Origin: Terriglobia bacterium
Lineage (GTDB): Bacteria > Acidobacteriota > Terriglobia > UBA7540
Length of the DNA stretch: 7,862 nt
Assembly: GCA_020072905.1 (NCBI GenBank)
Contig: JAIQGB010000202.1
Location: forward strand, 1 to 7,862
Reading direction: 5' to 3'
The translations under genes and the position numbers were made by a program. Of this stretch, positions 1 through 6,218 are shown piece after piece (position 1 is the first letter of the stretch; every line of letters starts with the position of its first letter). Below the pieces are notes generated by a model, which ran no database searches, was not told the DNA's origin, and saw only the letters and a program-made list of their open reading frames with translations.

Positions 1-3000
1 CAACCTGCTTGGCCATAGCGTGCTTCACGACATTGTTCAAGGCTTCCTGCACAACTCGATAGAGAGCGATCTCGATTTGCGCGGGCAGCCGCCCCTTGGT
101 ATCGCCCTCAACGCTGACGGGGATTCCGCTCCGCTTTGATACACCCTCGGCGAGGAATTCCAGGGCGGGCAGGAGGCCCAGGTCATCCAGGATTGTGGGC
201 CGCAATTCGTGGGAGAGCCTCCGAAGTTGGACTTCTATTTGGTCCAGCAATTCTTTGACGTCGTGGATACTTTTGCGCCCGGCAGGCGACGAATCTCGTG
301 CAGCCCCATCCAGCGCGATATGGACGGTTGCCAAAAGTTGCCCTGCTTCATCGTGCAGCTCGTGCGCAATGCGTTGGCGCTCTTCGTCTTGCGATTTCAT
401 CAACCGGGCGGAAAGATCACCGAGGGCCTTCTCGGCCATTTTCCGTTCATAGACAATGGCGAGGTGATTGCCGAGTCTCCGAGCGACCTCGAGAAAGTGA
501 GGGTCTTCCGACCGCTTGGTCGAAGAAAAGAATTCCCAGATGGCATGCAACCTCTGGTCGACTCGGATCGGCAAGGTGAACGCGGACCGAAGGCCGGCCT
601 CCAGGGCCCGGGACTTGCGGGCGAACTCCATCTTGCCCGCCCCGGCAGCAATATCAGCAATCCAAACAGGCTCCTTGCCCTTCCATGCCTGCCCGATCAA
701 ACCTTGGCCTTCGGCAAAGGTTGTTTCCAGGCTCGACTTTCTAAACTCCGTGGCGGCGATTTCGGAATAGAACGCCCGCGAATCGCAGCGCAGAACGTTC
801 TGACGCTCATCAAGGAACCAGCCTTGGGCCACTTGCCACCCCCCCAGCCTGCAGAAGATCTCCAAGCAGCGGGGGGGCATGGTCCGAAGGTCCTCGGCTT
901 CGCTGGCTGCCGCCGTAACTTCGACGAGCAGGCGAAGCGCGTCTTCGGCTCGCTTGCGGTCGGCGATGTCACGGACCACCGCCAGAACCAGCGTGCCCTC
1001 CTCCGTCTCCATTGGGCTAAGCATAACGTCCACGGGAAAGTCGCTCCCATCCTTCCTTCGTCCAAAGAGGTCCAGGCTGCCGCCCATCGGCCGAATCCGA
1101 GGTTTTGCCTGAAAGTCGTGACGGTGGCCGGGGTGCGCATCCTTGAACCGACCGGGCAGCAGAATCTCGACGGGTTTGCCGAGCAATTCTCCCCGTTCAT
1201 ACCCGAACATCCGGTCGACTTGGAGATTCACACGCGCAATTCGCCCGTCCTTCCTCGAAGCCACGAGGGCATCCGGAGCCTCCTCGAACAACTTCTCGAA
1301 CATCGCCTGGCTCTGGCGAAGCGACACGAGTGAGCGTTCGCGCTCCGTGATGTCCTCAATCGCCAGCAGGATGAGCTGGCCAGAGGTACGGCTCTGGCGG
1401 ATGGTGCGGGCATTCAGCAACATCGTCTTGCGGCCAATGCTGGGGAACTCATGCTCGACTGCAAAGTTGCTGAAGGACGTCTGGGTGGGGAGAATCTCCT
1501 CCAGCAGCTCGCGCAGCTTGGGTATGTTCCACTGGCCGTTTCCCAGCTCATAGATGAATCGGTTTTTGGTCTCTTCACCCGACACACCGAAGACCGTGAA
1601 AAAGGCATGATTGGCAGCTCTCACTTTCAATTGGCCGTCGAGAACGATGAACGGCGTCTGCACGGTCTCCACGATGGCCTCGGCATAAATGCGCGATTCG
1701 TTGACCTCGGCCTTCAGCGCGTCGATGTCGAGCAGCGTCAGCACCGCGCCGTCAATCCGGTTATCGGCCGTTAGGTACGGCCGCACGCGGAGGGAATACC
1801 AGCGGCCTTCGCGGTCCTGAACCTCCCGCTCACGGGTGCTGACGGTGTCGATCGACTCGGTGACCAGCGCTTCCAGGTCCGGGACTTCGACCTTAGGCCG
1901 GAGGTGGCCAAGGGGCCGCCCAACATCGCTGGGAATGATGTTGAAGATCTTTTCGGCAAGGGGCGTGGAGCGCCGGATGCACAAGTCCCCGCCGACCATG
2001 ATGATGGGGATTTGCACCGAGGCCAGCAGATTGGTCAGGTCGTTGTTGGTCACACTCAGTTGGACGTTCCGGTTCTGCAGCTCTTCGTTAACCGTCCTCA
2101 ATTCCTCGTTCGCGGACTGGAGTTCTTCTTTCGCCGTCTCCAGTTCTTCGTTCGTGCTCTGCAGCTCCTCGTTGCTGGAAAGGATTTCCTCGTTGGCGGA
2201 CCTGAGTTCCTCGTTCGTGGTGTCCTGCCCTTCGATGACCGATTGCAGAGCGGCCCTGGTCTGGGACAGATCCTCCTTCAGACGGGGGATTTCGCGCGCC
2301 TCGACGGCCTCCCGCCGCCTTTCGCGCGCCGTCTTGGCCCTTGGGGATTCGGCAGGAGGCGGGTGGGGGATTTCCTGGAACAAAACCAGAAAATAGCGGT
2401 CCCGTGCCGACGGCCCCTTGAGGGGAACGACTTCGATACTGGCCTCCAGCGTCCGTCCATTCCATTTGACGCGGATACCCTCTTTGCGGACGACGGTCCC
2501 TTCTTTCTGCGCCTTGTGAATCGCCGCCCTCAGGTCTACCAGCAAACCCTCCCGGGCCATCTTGGGCAGCGTGAGGCTCGCCTGTCCCGGCGAGGGCTCA
2601 AGGAAGGGACCTGTCTGACCTCGAAATTGCAGGATCTGCAAATCGGCATTGACGATAACTCCGGCAGGGGTGTACTTGGCCAAAAGAACCCGGTCCACTT
2701 CTTTCTGCACGTCAAATCCCGTAGGGACGTCGTCCCGTCTCTTCCCAGACCTATCTCTCCCCGCAAGCAGCCCGGTCGAAGTCAAATCAAAGAAGGGCCG
2801 AGTCACGGCGAGTTTCCGGGAATAGATTTTGTTTTTCTTGTCCACCAGGGTGAAGTATTCGTCGGAGCCCGCGATGTGCTCGGAGGTCCCGAGCAACAAA
2901 AAGCCACCGGGCTTTAGGGCATATACAAAGAAGGGGAGAACCCTCTTCTGTAAGGGGGGACCGAGGTAAATCAACAGATTCCGGCAACTGATCAAATCCA

Positions 3001-4300
3001 GCCTGGAGAAAGGCGGATCGCGGGTGACGTCATGCCCCGCGAACACGCACATATCACGAATGGATTTACTGATTCGGTAACCTTGATCACCTTTAACGAA
3101 GAACCTCCGCAGGCGTTCCGGACTTACGTCGGCGGTGATGTGTTCGAGGTAGACCCCGGAGCGGGCCCTCTCCACCGCCATTTCGCTGATATCCGTGGCG
3201 AAAACCTGGATGGGAACATGCGGGGCCCGGTCACCCAAGAACTCCAGAAGCGCGATGGCGATGGAGTAGGCCTCCTCGCCCGTCGAACAACCGGGAACCC
3301 AGACTCGGACCGGTGAGGAGTCTCCTCGGCCAGCGGTTATGGCGGGAAAAACCGTTGTCTTGAGTGCCTCGAAGGTTTCCGGATCGCGAAAGAAGCCGGT
3401 GACGTGGATGAGAATGTCCTGATAAAGCGCGTTGAGCTCGTCGGGATTGGCCTGGAGGAATCTCACGTATTCCCGTGGGCTGTGGATCTTGTGAAGGGCC
3501 ATGCGGCGCCACACGCGACGCTTGATGGTGGATTGTTTGTACAAGGCAAAATTCACCCCGCTATGATTGCGGAGCAGGGCGAGAGTTCGGTCCAGCTCAT
3601 CTTCGGCTTGGGGCGAAACCTCCCTGGCCTCGGGTGGCCTGGCCCGCGTAATGTAGGGATGGCGGCCGAGCCGGTCCAGCTCGCGGGCAATCTCTTTCAC
3701 AGGCAAGACGAAGTCGACGCAGCCGGCCGACGCGGCGCTGCGCGGCATGTCCGGGTATTTCGCTGTCTCCACGTCTTGAGCGAGAGTAATCCCCCCTTCG
3801 GCTTTGATGGCCTTCATGCCCAGCGTGCCGTCGGAACCGGTCCCGGAAAGAATCACCCCAATGGCTTGAGTTCCTCGGTCCGTCGCCAGCGAGCGGAGGA
3901 AATAATCAATGGGCATGTGTTGTCCGAGCATCATGGAGCGGGGTGTCAGGCGCAAGATTCCGCCCAAGATGACCATGTCCATATTCGGCGGAATGACGTA
4001 AACATGGTTCGGTTCCACAGCCATGCCGTCTTTGACTTCGGCGACCGGTATTTTGATGAATCGCGAAAGGAGTTCCGACAACGCGCTTTCATGCTTGGGA
4101 GCCAGATGTTGAACGAGCACAAAGCCCATGCCAATGTCGCCGGGCACATGCTGAAGCAATTCTCTATAGGCTTCCAAACCGCCGGCGGACGCCCCAATCC
4201 CGACAATCGGAAACAAAACTTTCTTGCCGGGTAGCCCGTCATCCGGCTGGACGATCGGCCGTGCTTTCGGTTTAGAAAGGGAGGGATTCTTTTTCTTCAT
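1..4300 (-). CDS. CheB-CheR-PAS-GAF-histidine kinase fusion (3' end outside window)
   Basis: A giant cytoplasmic sensor protein. I translated this frame base by base from ATG at 4300 to the left edge and met no stop, so at least 1433 residues are intact. Domains: CheB methylesterase about 30-213 (GASAGG with catalytic Ser38, His65 in VQHLAP, Asp157 in SGTGSDG); CheR methyltransferase about 234-494 (SAM loop PGCSTGEEAYS from 336, Asp370 in FATDIS, ISCRNLLIYL near 437); PAS-like module about 534-648; coiled coil about 654-753; PAS about 754-855, 874-985 and 1000-1115; GAF about 1125-1290; HisKA_3 with phosphoacceptor His1316 in ELHDEAGQ; HATPase N box QEALNN at 1418-1423. The ATPase G boxes lie beyond the edge. 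No transmembrane segment was seen. The start is fixed by an in-frame TGA at 4310-4312, three codons upstream; the ribosome site (GGGGGA) is close and weak. The CheB part has no receiver domain. By family, such kinases phosphorylate NarL/LuxR-type regulators; the partner is not in view. Confidence 0.95.
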   Translation of the reverse strand, partial: MKKKNPSLSKPKARPIVQPDDGLPGKKVLFPIVGIGASAGGLEAYRELLQHVPGDIGMGFVLVQHLAPKHESALSELLSRFIKIPVAEVKDGMAVEPNHVYVIPPNMDMVILGGILRLTPRSMMLGQHMPIDYFLRSLATDRGTQAIGVILSGTGSDGTLGMKAIKAEGGITLAQDVETAKYPDMPRSAASAGCVDFVLPVKEIARELDRLGRHPYITRARPPEAREVSPQAEDELDRTLALLRNHSGVNFALYKQSTIKRRVWRRMALHKIHSPREYVRFLQANPDELNALYQDILIHVTGFFRDPETFEALKTTVFPAITAGRGDSSPVRVWVPGCSTGEEAYSIAIALLEFLGDRAPHVPIQVFATDISEMAVERARSGVYLEHITADVSPERLRRFFVKGDQGYRISKSIRDMCVFAGHDVTRDPPFSRLDLISCRNLLIYLGPPLQKRVLPFFVYALKPGGFLLLGTSEHIAGSDEYFTLVDKKNKIYSRKLAVTRPFFDLTSTGLLAGRDRSGKRRDDVPTGFDVQKEVDRVLLAKYTPAGVIVNADLQILQFRGQTGPFLEPSPGQASLTLPKMAREGLLVDLRAAIHKAQKEGTVVRKEGIRVKWNGRTLEASIEVVPLKGPSARDRYFLVLFQEIPHPPPAESPRAKTARERRREAVEAREIPRLKEDLSQTRAALQSVIEGQDTTNEELRSANEEILSSNEELQSTNEELETAKEELQSANEELRTVNEELQNRNVQLSVTNNDLTNLLASVQIPIIMVGGDLCIRRSTPLAEKIFNIIPSDVGRPLGHLRPKVEVPDLEALVTESIDTVSTREREVQDREGRWYSLRVRPYLTADNRIDGAVLTLLDIDALKAEVNESRIYAEAIVETVQTPFIVLDGQLKVRAANHAFFTVFGVSGEETKNRFIYELGNGQWNIPKLRELLEEILPTQTSFSNFAVEHEFPSIGRKTMLLNARTIRQSRTSGQLILLAIEDITERERSLVSLRQSQAMFEKLFEEAPDALVASRKDGRIARVNLQVDRMFGYERGELLGKPVEILLPGRFKDAHPGHRHDFQAKPRIRPMGGSLDLFGRRKDGSDFPVDVMLSPMETEEGTLVLAVVRDIADRKRAEDALRLLVEVTAAASEAEDLRTMPPRCLEIFCRLGGWQVAQGWFLDERQNVLRCDSRAFYSEIAATEFRKSSLETTFAEGQGLIGQAWKGKEPVWIADIAAGAGKMEFARKSRALEAGLRSAFTLPIRVDQRLHAIWEFFSSTKRSEDPHFLEVARRLGNHLAIVYERKMAEKALGDLSARLMKSQDEERQRIAHELHDEAGQLLATVHIALDGAARDSSPAGRKSIHDVKELLDQIEVQLRRLSHELRPTILDDLGLLPALEFLAEGVSKRSGIPVSVEGDTKGRLPAQIEIALYRVVQEALNNVVKHAMAKQV
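2030..2221 (-). repeat. Seven-residue (21-bp) tandem coiled-coil repeat in the CheB-CheR fusion
   Basis: Residues 694 to about 758 of the fusion protein consist of roughly nine consecutive seven-residue units with core NEEL: N696, N703, N710, N717, K724, N731, N738, then the decayed NVQL at 745 and NNDL at 752. At DNA level this is an imperfect 21-bp periodicity. A long parallel coiled coil between the CheR/PAS part and the downstream PAS-kinase part would fit a dimer signalling helix. Such glutamate-rich linkers are a known trait of CheB-CheR-PAS proteins, so the motif also supports the domain calls. Confidence 0.9.
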
Positions 4301-4409
4301 CGTCCCCCATCACACGCATGTCGCAGGTCCCCCGGCGGACCCAAAGCAACTCGCTTCCGGCGCGATACAGACGGTTACGCCCCGCGTAGTGCGATTCTCC
4401 CGCAGGCAA

Positions 4410-4473
4410 TGCGTGGAGTCAAGGAGCAGTCCAGTCCTGTCCTGTAGAACCGATGCAAGGGGAGTTCCACGCA
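4410..4473 (+). repeat. 8-bp inverted repeat in leader of the small gene
   Basis: TGCGTGGA at 4410-4417 is the exact reverse complement of TCCACGCA at 4466-4473. The right arm overlaps the loop and first stem base of a second possible hairpin (GGAGT 4461-4465 with ACTCC 4473-4477), so the two RNA folds would exclude each other. The second stem is followed by a T-run at 4482-4486. They lie just before the ribosome site of the gene at 4507. Whether they regulate anything is inference; short arms like these can occur by chance. Confidence 0.3.
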
Positions 4474-4490
4474 CTCCGTAGTTTTTAAGA

Positions 4491-4498
4491 AGGAGGAG
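4491..4498 (+). promoter_or_regulatory. Strong ribosome binding site for the 61-aa gene
   Basis: AGGAGGAG ends eight bases before ATG 4507 and is the best Shine-Dalgarno match in the window. It is the main reason for accepting the short frame downstream as a real gene. Confidence 0.75.
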
Positions 4499-4506
4499 CA
4501 ACAGAT

Positions 4507-4692
4507 ATGAAGCAAAGAAGGGTTCCGGTGATTCTGGCGACACTTGTGACCGTCGCCTGGGTGGTCAGGGTAGTGGCCCAAACGCCTGCGCCGTCGCGTC
4601 AGTCTGACCCAAACAGGGCGCAGACCGTTACCCAGTCGGAGCCGTCTGCGCATGCCGAGCGGCCGTCCACAAGCACGATTCCCTTCCTCTGA
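4507..4692 (+). CDS. Small secreted protein, 61 aa, unknown function
   Basis: I do not recognise this protein. The N-terminus looks like a Sec signal peptide: basic residues KQRR at 2-5, a hydrophobic stretch about 6-23 (interrupted by Arg21), and a likely cleavage after Ala24 (VVA, then QTP). The remaining 37 residues are rich in Ser, Thr, Pro and Gln, with no cysteine and no recognisable domain, so the mature peptide would be short and probably unstructured. The start is supported by an excellent ribosome site. It precedes the sigma-54 promoter and regulator gene by about 440 bases and need not belong to that operon. It could also be the surviving 5' end of a longer exported-protein gene; the following sequence gives no clear continuation in another frame. 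Confidence 0.55.
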   Translation: MKQRRVPVILATLVTVAWVVRVVAQTPAPSRQSDPNRAQTVTQSEPSAHAERPSTSTIPFL

Positions 4693-5080
4693 TCAGGGCT
4701 ATCGAATAACCAGCCCATTTCCAACACAACAGGAGTTGCTCGGCTTCCGCTCGGCTGCGACCCCTTACATCCGGATTAGAACACTACGTTTTCTCCTGAG
4801 TGTCACCAAGTTCGTCACCGCAGAATCCCCGCTTTCCTTTGCAATCTCAATCAGGTATTTCCTTGATGCCCTTAATCGGTGCCATCGATGATGACCTGCA
4901 AAAGATTTCATGACTCGGAATCAATTTGCACTTCCCACGCTTTCGTTTCTTTACTCAAGCGAGCATACAAATGGACAGCGGGTCGGGCACCTCATAGGGT
5001 TCTAAGGGGTTTATGAAAGAATAGCCTAGGCTTTCCGATGGGGCGAGTCGCAGGTTCGTCCAGCGGCCGAAGTGTGCAAT
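4693..5080. other. Intergenic stretch before the regulator operon
   Basis: I see no convincing gene here. Just after the small gene, GGGCT at 4696-4700 can pair with AGCCC at 4712-4716 across an 11-base loop; this is at best a weak terminator, as no proper T-run follows. GCTCGGCT occurs twice (4738-4745 and 4749-4756). A 48-codon minus-strand frame (4765-4911) and a 79-codon plus-strand frame (4652-4891) are open but lack ribosome sites. A palindrome at 5023-5032 is listed separately. The second half appears less GC-rich, as expected for a promoter-proximal region. Confidence 0.6.
5023..5032. promoter_or_regulatory. Perfect 10-bp palindrome, possible upstream activator site
   Basis: AGCCTAGGCT is a perfect palindrome. 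Its centre lies about 80 bases upstream of the start point predicted from the sigma-54 promoter at 5081-5097, where enhancer-binding proteins of the NtrC family typically bind as dimers. Only one copy was seen, whereas real enhancer sites are often paired. The assignment as an operator is inference from position and symmetry. Confidence 0.35.
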
Positions 5081-5097
5081 TTGGCAGGAGTATTGCT
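5081..5097 (+). promoter_or_regulatory. Sigma-54 (RpoN) -24/-12 promoter
   Basis: TTGGCAGGAGTATTGCT matches the RpoN consensus YTGGCACG-N4-TTGCW at all defined positions except one (G for C in the -24 element). The invariant GG and GC are separated by exactly ten bases. The predicted start point is about 5108, giving a leader of about 25 bases before GTG 5133. Position and orientation fit transcription of the regulator-NusG-export operon. Confidence 0.75.
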
Positions 5098-5120
5098 AAA
5101 ACAAGATGCCGGATGCGCTC

Positions 5121-5126
5121 AAGGGG
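5121..5126 (+). promoter_or_regulatory. Ribosome binding site that selects the GTG start of the regulator
   Basis: AAGGGG ends six bases before GTG 5133 but only three before TTG 5130. A TGA at 5127-5129 closes the frame just upstream, so only these two starts are possible near the conserved domain. The spacing favours GTG 5133. Confidence 0.65.
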
Positions 5127-5132
5127 TGATTG

Positions 5133-6218
5133 GTGATCGAAAACATTGAGGCCGTTCGTTGCGACTGGGATCCTTGCGGAGATCTCCCGCCCGAGGAGCA
5201 GGTCCTCGGAGTGTCCGCGGCCATGGAAAAGGCGAGGCAAGCCGTAGAAAAAATCTCCCGGACGAACGTCCCCGTGCTCATCCAGGGCGAGGGCGGGACC
5301 GGCAAGGAAATCCTGGCGAGGATCATTCATCGTCGCTATCCTGGGGAAGCTCTGCCCTTTCTAGAGGTCGCCTCACAGGAGTTCCGACATTCCCCTTATC
5401 AACCCCCTTCTTCAGGTTTGGCCGCGCTGCCTGAAACACCAGAGTTCCAGTCCCACATCGAGGGCAGTCCGTGTGGGGGAACAGTTTGCTTCAGTGAGGT
5501 GGGTGAACTCTGCGCCAGTTCTCAGTGGAAGTTAATGCAAATGCTTCGGGGCGATCCCCCTCTGGCCTTTGGGCTTGCCAGCGGGAAGGGTTCCGGCTTT
5601 CGAGTCATCTGCACAACCAGCAAGGCGCTGGAGAACGAGGTCCAGGCGGGGAGATTTCGGCAGGACGTGTTCTATTGTATCAACGCGGTCAATGTCCACA
5701 TGCCTCCGCTGCGTGAGCGCCGGGAAGACATCCCTTCGCTCGCCCATTATTTCTGGGAGTCGTACACCCGTGAATTCGATTGCCCCGCGAGCGAGCCCTC
5801 TTCACGGATGATCGGGTTCCTCCAAGAACGGCCCTGGCGCGGGAACCTCCGCGAGCTGGCGAATGTTATGAAGCGCTACGTACTCCTGGGCTCGGAGGAA
5901 GCAGTCATTATGGAGTTGACCGAAAGCGCTGTGGCTCACCCTGTCCCGGGCCCTCCTGCAGCAGCTGCCATCTCCCTCAAGACCATGGTGCGGGAAGCAG
6001 CTCGAACGTTGGAGCGCAAGGTTATCCTGAAGACGCTGCAGGAAAACCAGTGGAATCGGAGACGTGCGGCGAGGGCTCTGAACATCAGTTATCGCGCTCT
6101 CCTCTACAAGGTGAAAGAGGCTGGATTGCCTCGCAAACAAGCCTGCCTCAGCCGGGCCGGATTCGACCTTGGTTCAAGCCTTATCGCACTTGGCGCATCC
6201 AAGGAAGGTGCAAATTGA
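5133..6218 (+). CDS. NtrC-family AAA+/Fis-HTH regulator with degenerate ATPase, no receiver domain
   Basis: A 361-residue cytoplasmic DNA-binding regulator of the bacterial enhancer-binding protein family. There is no N-terminal sensory domain; the AAA+ region begins at about residue 24. Walker A GEGGTGKE is intact at 52-59 (Lys58). The GAFTGA loop, expected between the Walker motifs, is absent: residues 84-113 are a Pro/Ser-rich segment. Walker B reads GGTVCFSEVGE (115-125), with Ser121 where the family has Asp. FRQDVFYCIN keeps Arg176 but has Cys182 where PspF has Arg168. PPLRERREDIP (191-201) and GNLREL (237-242) are conserved. A Fis-type helix-turn-helix spans about 289-331, followed by an unusual 30-residue tail. 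Family knowledge: GAFTGA contacts sigma-54 and the altered residues serve ATP hydrolysis. I infer that it binds DNA and perhaps ATP but does not activate sigma-54 in the usual way. It heads a polysaccharide operon and overlaps the next gene by four bases. Confidence 0.9.
   Translation: MIENIEAVRCDWDPCGDLPPEEQVLGVSAAMEKARQAVEKISRTNVPVLIQGEGGTGKEILARIIHRRYPGEALPFLEVASQEFRHSPYQPPSSGLAALPETPEFQSHIEGSPCGGTVCFSEVGELCASSQWKLMQMLRGDPPLAFGLASGKGSGFRVICTTSKALENEVQAGRFRQDVFYCINAVNVHMPPLRERREDIPSLAHYFWESYTREFDCPASEPSSRMIGFLQERPWRGNLRELANVMKRYVLLGSEEAVIMELTESAVAHPVPGPPAAAAISLKTMVREAARTLERKVILKTLQENQWNRRRAARALNISYRALLYKVKEAGLPRKQACLSRAGFDLGSSLIALGASKEGAN
6201..6208 (+). promoter_or_regulatory. Ribosome binding site for the NusG-like gene, inside the regulator's last codons
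   Basis: AAGGAAGG lies within the codons for the regulator's C-terminal Lys-Glu-Gly and ends six bases before TTG 6215. The ATG codons further in (6245, 6281) have no comparable site. This supports the TTG start and translational coupling with the upstream gene. Confidence 0.65.

Larger units (their letters stand above)
4301..4506. other. Divergent intergenic region, left segment
   Basis: This stretch separates the minus-strand sensor gene from the small plus-strand gene. It should hold the promoter of the sensor gene, but I found no convincing -35/-10 or -24/-12 pair on the minus strand. The best sigma-54 look-alike has a GG-to-GC spacing of nine instead of ten. The plus-strand side contains the inverted repeats described separately and the ribosome binding site of the small gene. 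Confidence 0.6.

Noticed and set aside
209..1333. Long plus-strand open frame of 374 codons
   Set aside because: Antisense shadow of the PAS-GAF-kinase region, where the minus strand shows clear conserved motifs.
1904..2917. Long plus-strand open frame of 337 codons
   Set aside because: It lies antisense to the intact CheB-CheR fusion, and its translation shows no family motif. Low stop frequency comes from codon bias in GC-rich DNA and the 21-bp repeat.
3404..4234. Plus-strand open frame of 276 codons
   Set aside because: Antisense to the CheB and CheR domains, whose catalytic motifs are all on the minus strand; no domain is recognisable in it.
4346..4358. Possible minus-strand sigma-54 promoter for the sensor gene (CCGGAAGCGAGTTGCT)
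   Set aside because: GG and GC are nine bases apart instead of the required ten, and the -24 element lacks TGGCA.
4696..4716. Rho-independent terminator after the small gene
   Set aside because: The stem has only five pairs with an 11-base loop and no T-run of useful length follows.
4652..4891. Plus-strand frame of 79 codons overlapping the small secreted-protein gene
   Set aside because: No ribosome site before its ATG, atypical composition, and no recognisable motif. It was considered as a frameshifted continuation of the small gene, but nothing supports that.
4765..4911. Minus-strand frame of 48 codons starting MKSFAGHHRW, basic C-terminus
   Set aside because: Its composition is not absurd, but there is no Shine-Dalgarno upstream of the ATG, no promoter and no recognised family.
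5780..6214. Extension of the NusG-like frame upstream to ATG 5780
   Set aside because: It would overlap most of the regulator's C-terminal half in another frame. The NusG domain begins at 6281, and a ribosome site selects TTG 6215.
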